A DNA stretch of 64,000 bases from Clostridium sp. AM34-11AC (GTDB taxonomy: Bacteria; Bacillota; Clostridia; Lachnospirales; Lachnospiraceae), in contig NZ_QWGL01000005.1 in NCBI RefSeq assembly GCF_003435375.1, positions 1 through 64,000 on the forward strand, written 5' to 3'. Below the pieces are notes generated by a model that was not told the origin of the DNA, searched no databases, and saw only the letters and a program-made list of their open reading frames with translations. The position numbers were made by a program, and so were the translations under genes. Shown here piece by piece: positions 58,699 to 64,000 of the stretch. The number at the start of each line of letters is the position of its first letter. Positions within the stretch are counted from its first letter, which is position 1.

Positions 58699-59583
58699 TT
58701 ACTCTCTCGTTGCCTTCTTAAGCATATCTCCCAGCTCATCCACAGAGAACTTATAGTGCTTATTGCAGAACTGGCAGTTGACCTCGATCTCTCTGCCCTC
58801 GTTGATCATGTCCTGGATCTCTTTTTTTCCGATGCTGATGATCGCCTTCTCCACTCTGGAGCGGTCACAGTCACAGCGGAACTGTACCGGCATCTTTGAT
58901 AAGATCTCAAGTCCGAACTCGCCGAGGATGTCTGTCAGGATCTCCTCCGGAGTCTTTCCCGCATTCAGCAGTGCTGTGATGGAAGAAATTCCGGAAAGCT
59001 TCGCCTCGAGCTTGTCGATGATCTCATCGGAAGCACCCGGAAGAAGCTGGATGATAAAGCCGCCTGCCTGACGGACCGTGTTGTCCTTATTCATTAGAAC
59101 ACCTAGGGCAACGGAGGACGGAACCTGCTCAGATGTGGCAAAATAGTAGGTCAGATCTTCCGCGATCTCACCTGTGACAAGCTGTGTCTGCCCCACATAC
59201 GGCTCTTTTAAGCCAATATCCTTGATAACGCTCAAAACGCCAAGGTCCAGGGAACCGCCGACATCGAGTTTTCCCTGTGCATTCGGCGGAAGCATTACAT
59301 CCGGATTGAACGCATATCCTTTCACATCTCCATGGCCGTTGGCTGTGACAAGAAGTCCTCCCAGCGGACCGCTTCCCTCAATTTTAAGTGTTAAAAGGTC
59401 CTTCTCCCCTTTTAAGTCAGCGCCCATCATGGCAGCTGCTGTCATGAGACGTCCTAAGGCAGCCGTAGCCACCGGGCTTGTGTTGTGGGCATTCTTTGCG
59501 TTCTCCACCATATCTCTTGTCGTTGCAGCAAAGGCGCGGATCTGTCCTTCCGCAGCCGTCGCACGGATCATATAATCGTTCAT
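58699..59583 (-). CDS. hslO: Redox-regulated chaperone Hsp33
   Basis: A holdase chaperone switched on by oxidation. 294 residues. The N-terminal domain starts DYMIRATAAEGQIRAFAATT, and the C-terminal zinc centre has four cysteines: FRCDCDRS (CxC) and VNCQFCNKHYKF (CxxC). Typical length. It lies 3 bases before the methyltransferase gene and forms a likely operon SEC-C protein, methyltransferase, hslO, DUF5662. The terminator-like hairpin at 60389-60419 separates it from the SEC-C gene, so readthrough would be needed. Confidence 0.97.
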   Translation of the reverse strand: MNDYMIRATAAEGQIRAFAATTRDMVENAKNAHNTSPVATAALGRLMTAAAMMGADLKGEKDLLTLKIEGSGPLGGLLVTANGHGDVKGYAFNPDVMLPPNAQGKLDVGGSLDLGVLSVIKDIGLKEPYVGQTQLVTGEIAEDLTYYFATSEQVPSSVALGVLMNKDNTVRQAGGFIIQLLPGASDEIIDKLEAKLSGISSITALLNAGKTPEEILTDILGEFGLEILSKMPVQFRCDCDRSRVEKAIISIGKKEIQDMINEGREIEVNCQFCNKHYKFSVDELGDMLKKATRE

Positions 59584-59586
59584 GCT

Positions 59587-60348
59587 CTATTTCCTTTCTT
59601 TTCCATATTCTCTCGCGATCACATAAATACGTTCGCTGTCCTCCCGCGGCGGATTCTTCGTAAATGCATCGTAGGCGGCAACAAATTCCATTCCCGCTTC
59701 GTGGATGGCACTCTTCACCTCTTCCAGGGAATAAGCCCGCTGATAATGTGTCTCATGGTACTTTCGGAAGAGATCCCCATCCTCACGGACAAAGATCGAC
59801 AGATCATAGATATTGATCTGCTCCTCCTCATCGTACTGGTTGTCCCAGATAAAGCTGGAGTCATCCCGGTCTTCCGCGATCGTGTTGTCTCCCATGATCT
59901 CCCGGTATTTGTACTCCGTATTCATGTCGAAGATAAACACTCCGCCCGGATCCAGGTAATTGTTAACCAGGCGGAATACTTCTGTCAGATCCTCCAGCTC
60001 TAAAATATAATTCATACAGTCACAGATGGAGACCACCGCCGCCACCGTGCCGTAAAGTTCAAATTCCCGCATATCCTGACAGAGATACAAAATATCTTTT
60101 CCGGACTGTTCCTTCTTTTCCAGGGCAAGCTCCAGCATCTCCTCGGAGTTGTCCACGCCGATCATATCATAACCAGCGTCCGCGAGAAGCTCCGTGAGAC
60201 TTCCCGTTCCACATCCGAGATCGAGAAGAAGTCCCTCCGTAACCCCCTGTTCCTTTAAAAGCCCTGTCAGATATTCACACCATTCTTCATATGGAATATT
60301 ATCCATAAAAGTGTCATAGACAGCAGCAAAACCTGTATATGCCTGCAT
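59587..60348 (-). CDS. Class I SAM-dependent methyltransferase
   Basis: A 253-residue methyltransferase with motif I LLLDLGCGTGSLTELLADAGYDMIGVDNS (about residues 40-68) and the post-motif VVSICDCMNYIL. The substrate is unknown; YPXC-like features of small-molecule or rRNA enzymes are not seen. AAGGAG precedes the ATG. The stop is 3 bases from the hslO start. Confidence 0.9.
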   Translation of the reverse strand: MQAYTGFAAVYDTFMDNIPYEEWCEYLTGLLKEQGVTEGLLLDLGCGTGSLTELLADAGYDMIGVDNSEEMLELALEKKEQSGKDILYLCQDMREFELYGTVAAVVSICDCMNYILELEDLTEVFRLVNNYLDPGGVFIFDMNTEYKYREIMGDNTIAEDRDDSSFIWDNQYDEEEQINIYDLSIFVREDGDLFRKYHETHYQRAYSLEEVKSAIHEAGMEFVAAYDAFTKNPPREDSERIYVIAREYGKERK

Positions 60349-60388
60349 TTTATCTCCTTGATCAGCCTCAGTCCGCGTACAATAATGA

Positions 60389-60419
60389 AAAAGCCACTAC
60401 CCGCAATAGGTAATGGCTT
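60389..60419 (-). terminator. Terminator after the SEC-C gene
   Basis: The stem AAGCCATTACC/GGGTAGTGGCTT with a 6-base loop, followed by TTTTCATTAT on the minus strand. It lies 40 bases upstream of the methyltransferase start and directly after the SEC-C stop. Confidence 0.8.
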
Positions 60420-60429
60420 ACGTTTCATC

Positions 60430-60945
60430 TTATGCGTTGCGGCCGCAGCACTTTTTGTACTTCTTTCCGCTTCCGCACGGACACGGATCGTTCGGGTAGA
60501 TCTTGTGGCCTTCGCGGCGTACGGTTCCGGAAGCTTTCTGCTTCTTGTAAAGCTCTGTTCTTGTCTCAGCGGAAAGGATCTCAGACCACTGCGGAAGCTC
60601 ATAGAGCCAGGAAGCCTTAGCTTCTACCATATTGTAGTAAAGCTTTTCCGGATCGATCTCAATCTTAACAACGGTATCCTCTGCCATTGTGTCGATCGGG
60701 TTCTCATATCCCTTTAAGCTCTCATTGATTCCATCAAGGAAACCAGTCATAACGAGAACTTCTGTGCCATACTTCTCAGCAAGTTCTTTTACAGTTCCCT
60801 CAACAACTTCTGTCGGGTTGGAAAGGATCTTCTCGTAGATGCCTTTTTCGATCGTAAAATAGTTTGTCCAGAGTTCTTCTTTCTTTTTATCATCGAGACC
60901 ATCGCCGTAAGCGAGGCTTCTCCATGTTTCAAGTAATGTTGCCAT
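60430..60945 (-). CDS. SEC-C motif protein
   Basis: 171 residues. The last 25 form a SEC-C zinc-binding motif: [20 protein letters not shown], like the C-terminus of SecA that binds SecB and ribosomes. The first part is an unidentified helical domain with a predicted amphipathic start. It could be an adaptor to ribosomes or to the secretion machinery, but the function is not known. The ATG has AAGGATGGAA upstream. It is a single gene before the terminator at 60389-60419. Confidence 0.88.
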   Translation of the reverse strand: MATLLETWRSLAYGDGLDDKKKEELWTNYFTIEKGIYEKILSNPTEVVEGTVKELAEKYGTEVLVMTGFLDGINESLKGYENPIDTMAEDTVVKIEIDPEKLYYNMVEAKASWLYELPQWSEILSAETRTELYKKQKASGTVRREGHKIYPNDPCPCGSGKKYKKCCGRNA

Positions 60946-61130
60946 ATCAGTTCCATCCTTTTCGTATACTGTTTCTATTTCTTTTCCGCACCATCCATTT
61001 TCAAAAGGGCAGACTGGTACAGAAAACGTCTAATGCACATTATAACATAGGATATTTTTTCTGTAAACAGGAAAATTTTTTGTGCATTGGAAATATTAAA
61101 TGTGACAGGTCCGGTACGTGTTCTGTACCA

Positions 61131-62432
61131 TTACTGGGCATTCTGCTTCGTAATATACCCCTCATCATCGATCACCGCCTCCGGAGAGATGCTTCTCATG
61201 TAATTGATGATCCGCTCCTTCTCCGCTCCTTCCGCCTTCGCCACGCGGCAATTCGACTGCTTCGCCGGAATAAACCGCAGGGATTCCAACCCCTCATCTC
61301 CGATCACCGCCTCCACGAGGCAGGAATCGAGCGTCTTTGAGTTGAAGAGATAGTTCCCGAGACTGTACACCACCGGGACATCTCCCTGGTAGCCAATGGG
61401 CTGCAGCACATGGGGATGGTCCCCGATGATCAGGTCCGCTCCTGCCGCCGCGATCTGGGGCGCCTGCTCCTGCTGCCAGTGATCCAGCTTATCAGTTCCT
61501 TCCGTCCCCCAGTGGATGTATACAATGACAAAATCGCTGTCCGCCTTCGCCGCGGAGATCACCTCCAGAAGTTTATTGATCTCCAGACACCGGAATACCC
61601 CCGGAGTTGTCTCCGTTGCCCCTTTGGTGTCCGGCGGAAGTGTCCGCTCGATCTGGGTTGCGGAGACGAAGGTGATCTTCCTTCCGTTTGCGATAAAGGA
61701 TACCGGTTTCACCGCTTCATCCAGGTTTCGTCCCGCTCCCACATAGGGCATTCCGATGGCTTCCAGGGTGTCCAGGGTGTCTGTCAGGGACACTTCGCCG
61801 TAATCATAGGCGTGGTTGTTCGCCAGGGACACGAGATCCGCTCCCATGTCAAAGAGCCAGGACGCGTACTTCGGATCCGCACGGAACGTAAATTTCTTTC
61901 CCGCCGTGGGCGCTCCGCCCGTCGTATACGGAAATTCGTTGTTTACCATAAAGATATCGGCGCTCCGCATGATGGATAAGAGATCCGCGGAAATTCCACC
62001 CTCGATCCCCTGCCCCCTCTTTAAGAGGGATGCCATGATCGCGTAATGGGAGTCGAACAGGATATCTCCCGCAAAGACGATCCGCGTCTTTCCCGTCTCC
62101 GCTGTCTCTTTCACGTAGATCTTGTTCGCCGCCATGACTTCCGGGTCCTTTAAGAGGTCCGCATAAGGATCCGCGGATCCTGTCTCCGCCTCGGAAGATT
62201 CCGTCTCATTCTGCTGCAGGACAACATGAGGTTTTTCACCGCCTGTTTTGCTGTCCACGCTCTCCTGTGTAGTATCACTATTCTCCGCAGGCTCAGCCGT
62301 TTTCGTCTCCTGACTTACCTCAACCGCAGCCGTCGTCCGCACGGTCCCCGATGCCACACTGCTGCATCCGCCAAGCAGAACGCCCGCCAACAGGACCGCT
62401 CCGCAAATTACCGCTATTTTTCTTCTCATCAT
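61131..62432 (-). CDS. CapA-family lipoprotein (metallophosphatase-like)
   Basis: 433 residues. A lipoprotein signal with lipobox LLGGCSS (Cys about 24), a Thr/Glu/Ser-rich linker (about 30-95), then a CapA/YvgJ-type calcineurin-like domain: RIVFAGDILFDSHYA (Asp, about 127), SLANNHAYDYG, VIYIHWGTEG and LIIGDHPHVLQPIG. CapA proteins are linked to poly-gamma-glutamate capsule synthesis, but many lone copies occur and their role is open. No capB/capC genes are nearby. It is outside the cell, anchored to the membrane. Confidence 0.93.
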   Translation of the reverse strand: MMRRKIAVICGAVLLAGVLLGGCSSVASGTVRTTAAVEVSQETKTAEPAENSDTTQESVDSKTGGEKPHVVLQQNETESSEAETGSADPYADLLKDPEVMAANKIYVKETAETGKTRIVFAGDILFDSHYAIMASLLKRGQGIEGGISADLLSIMRSADIFMVNNEFPYTTGGAPTAGKKFTFRADPKYASWLFDMGADLVSLANNHAYDYGEVSLTDTLDTLEAIGMPYVGAGRNLDEAVKPVSFIANGRKITFVSATQIERTLPPDTKGATETTPGVFRCLEINKLLEVISAAKADSDFVIVYIHWGTEGTDKLDHWQQEQAPQIAAAGADLIIGDHPHVLQPIGYQGDVPVVYSLGNYLFNSKTLDSCLVEAVIGDEGLESLRFIPAKQSNCRVAKAEGAEKERIINYMRSISPEAVIDDEGYITKQNAQ

Positions 62433-62536
62433 ACACTCCCATAAGCAGAATTCCTTTAAATTCCACCATTTTCCCTTTCGTTTTTCCTCCCTAAAGCTTA
62501 CCAGATTTTCTCCTGTTCCGCAACATTACTATATAG

Positions 62537-62560
62537 AGAAAAAGGCGGCAAAGCCGCCCA
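62537..62560 (-). terminator. Terminator of the ABC transporter gene
   Basis: The stem GGCGGC/GCCGCC with a 3-base loop, followed by TTTTTCTC on the minus strand, about 50 bases past the stop. Confidence 0.85.
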
Positions 62561-62607
62561 TTCGCAGCTCCACCGCCTTTATCCATCCTTTTATCCTTTA
62601 CTGCTTC

Positions 62608-64000
62608 TCAGCCTTTCACCGCAAGACTACCAGCCGTGATCGCCTTTCCAGACTTTCTGTCAAACAGAAGAATGTCCGTTCCCGCGATATCAACACCTGT
62701 CTCCTCGCCAAGTTTAAAGGTAACACCGCCGAAGATAACGCCTGTCAGCAGGTACTTTCCGATCCTGAGCTTCACGGTAGATTCCATACCAGTCGGCATT
62801 GCACCGTAGATCGTGGATGCGATCGCGCCGTCCCCGGAGAGCTTCAGTGCCTCCGGACGGATCGCCAGGACGAAGTCCTCGTTGGTGATCTCCGGCTCTT
62901 CCTCCACCGCATAGTCAGACTCGTCGACCTTCGCGATATGGTACTTGAATACCTCATCCTTATTGCTCTTCTCAACGGCCTTCTTATCCTTTAGCATCTC
63001 AATCCTCTGAGCTTCCAGATCAGCCGCGTCTTTATCTCTCTTTGCGAACCATGCCGCCATATCGATAGGCTCGTTCGGTCGGAATGTCGCTTCGAGATCA
63101 TCCAGAATCCTAAAGCTGAAACTTCCATCAGCCTGTTCTTTTCCCTTTGCCTCCACAAAGTTGATGGACGGATTTCCGACGAAGTCCGCTACGAAAAGGT
63201 TTGCCGGCCTGTTATATACATCAAGCGGGGCATCATACTGCTGAAGCACACCGTTGTTGATCAGACAGATCTTTGTCGCCAATGTCATGGCCTCCATCTG
63301 GTCATGGGTGACATACACAAAGGTACTTCCCGTCTCAACATGAAGTCTCTGCAGCTCATATCGCATCTCAAGACGGAGCTTCGCGTCAAGGTTTGACAGC
63401 GGCTCATCCATGAAGAGAACTGCCGGTTCCGGTGCCAGGGTTCTCGCGATGGCAACACGCTGCTGCTGACCGCCGGAGAGCTCTGCCGGGTAACGGTTCA
63501 TGAACATGCCGATCTTGACGATCCTGGAAACTCTGCGGACGGATTTATCGATCTCTTCCTTCGTGAGTTTTCTGTCTTCTGTCAGAACTTTTCCTCCGGA
63601 TACGATGGCATATTCCTCATTTAAGGACTGCCCCTTTGACTCATAGGACTTCTTGATTCCGTCAAGCTTCTTTATCAGCTCCTCCGCCTTCGCCTTTGCG
63701 GCTGCGTCCGGATCTGCTGCGTCCTGAATCCCGTATCCGTAGAGGATCTTCGCGGTATAAATAGAGAGGATGAATGCGTCGATAAATTTCAGATAGACTT
63801 TATCCGTGTCGAGCTTACCTCTCTTATCGCGGCACTCTTCCACTAACTCTTTGATCTTCTTTCCGCTCTTCAGCGCCCGGATCAGCTCCCCCGTCGTCAT
63901 GGCATCAAAATCGTATTTCGGAAGTTCTTCCTTGATATTGCTTAAACCAAAAGAAATATTCTGGTAAACGGTCATGTTCGGCCACAGCGCGTAGTTCTGG
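62608..64000 (-). CDS. ABC transporter ATP-binding protein, MalK/UgpC-like, 5' part outside window
   Basis: At least 464 residues; the gene runs off the right edge (Walker A is not included), and its reading frame is open from the Q-loop QNYALWPNMTV at the edge. Further on are the signature LSGGQQQRVAIART, Walker B VLFMDEPLSNLDA, the H-loop VTHDQMEAM, and a C-terminal TOBE-like domain. This is the importer ATPase type of sugar/polyamine uptake. Between the Q-loop and the signature lies an extra ~115-residue segment (normally ~52 residues separate them), Lys/Glu-rich (KKIKELVEECRDKRGK), and the C-terminal part also carries an extra charged piece. It would energise a binding-protein-dependent importer; the permease genes are not in this window. 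Confidence 0.93.
   Translation of the reverse strand, partial: QNYALWPNMTVYQNISFGLSNIKEELPKYDFDAMTTGELIRALKSGKKIKELVEECRDKRGKLDTDKVYLKFIDAFILSIYTAKILYGYGIQDAADPDAAAKAKAEELIKKLDGIKKSYESKGQSLNEEYAIVSGGKVLTEDRKLTKEEIDKSVRRVSRIVKIGMFMNRYPAELSGGQQQRVAIARTLAPEPAVLFMDEPLSNLDAKLRLEMRYELQRLHVETGSTFVYVTHDQMEAMTLATKICLINNGVLQQYDAPLDVYNRPANLFVADFVGNPSINFVEAKGKEQADGSFSFRILDDLEATFRPNEPIDMAAWFAKRDKDAADLEAQRIEMLKDKKAVEKSNKDEVFKYHIAKVDESDYAVEEEPEITNEDFVLAIRPEALKLSGDGAIASTIYGAMPTGMESTVKLRIGKYLLTGVIFGGVTFKLGEETGVDIAGTDILLFDRKSGKAITAGSLAVKG

Noticed and set aside
60267..60602. 111-residue minus-strand frame overlapping the SEC-C and methyltransferase genes
   Set aside because: It overlaps two well-supported genes in another frame and contains the terminator between them.
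1..64000. tRNA, rRNA or CRISPR array
   Set aside because: No TTCGANNCC-type T-arm with matching acceptor stem, no rRNA-like stretch and no regularly spaced short repeats were noticed by eye. A tRNAscan and repeat search would be decisive.

Overview
The window looks like a chromosomal segment of an anaerobic Firmicute of the class Clostridia, most likely family Lachnospiraceae (inference). The reasons are a PolC-type replicative polymerase, MEP-pathway isoprenoid genes, strong AGGAGG-type ribosome binding sites, a lysine riboswitch on dapA, a long single-chain PurL, a PPi-type phosphofructokinase and several small families typical of that group. Base composition is near 50 percent GC. Nearly all genes lie on the minus strand. 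I see no rRNA, tRNA, CRISPR array, transposase or prophage.

Layout: 1-0.9 kb, a plus-strand cysteine hydrolase. 0.9-1.35 kb, a gene-free stretch with a 36-bp tandem duplication and a 215-bp foldback. 1.35-12.7 kb, a minus-strand housekeeping run transcribed pyrH, frr, uppS, cdsA, dxr, rseP-type protease, ispG, polC (nucleotide supply, ribosome recycling, lipid and isoprenoid synthesis, membrane proteolysis, replication). 12.9-17.1 kb, a small hypothetical gene and a metal-ATPase cluster: HMA-domain membrane protein, truncated Fur-like repressor, a 26-residue peptide missed by ordinary ORF finding, a DUF6110-type protein and a P1B-like ATPase with an altered metal motif. 17.4-20.6 kb, an LTA-synthase-type enzyme and a stand-alone RsmH paralogue. 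21.0-24.0 kb, Pfp (plus) and a C69 dipeptidase.

24.2-40.4 kb is purine-rich: purL, a purine permease, purA, a LysR gene translationally overlapping purB, and purF. Among them are a sigma-70-derived protein that has lost its promoter-melting residues, a second LysR gene, a nuclease-helicase and a Crh-like HPr homologue. 41.2-44.9 kb: a lipoprotein, dapA-dapB under a lysine riboswitch, a CobO-like ATPase and a double OB-fold protein. 45.3-49 kb: BrkB/YihY membrane protein, amidohydrolase, NUDIX and galE. 49.4-56.6 kb: cell-wall and division genes (zapA, U32 protease, FtsW/RodA, PBP) and ruvAB. 56.9-64 kb: YprB-like exonuclease, DUF5662, hslO, methyltransferase, SEC-C protein, CapA-like lipoprotein and the 3' part of an ABC ATPase cut by the window edge.

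The intergenic spaces carry palindromic repeats with GTTAC/GTAAC ends. There are three 142-bp copies of one family (two flank purA in the same orientation), rearranged or decayed relatives, a second shorter family, and a 155-bp branched element with 16-bp perfect terminal inverted repeats. The best candidates for something undescribed are the metal-ATPase cluster with its double-operator promoter, the degenerate sigma protein, and the palindromic element families.
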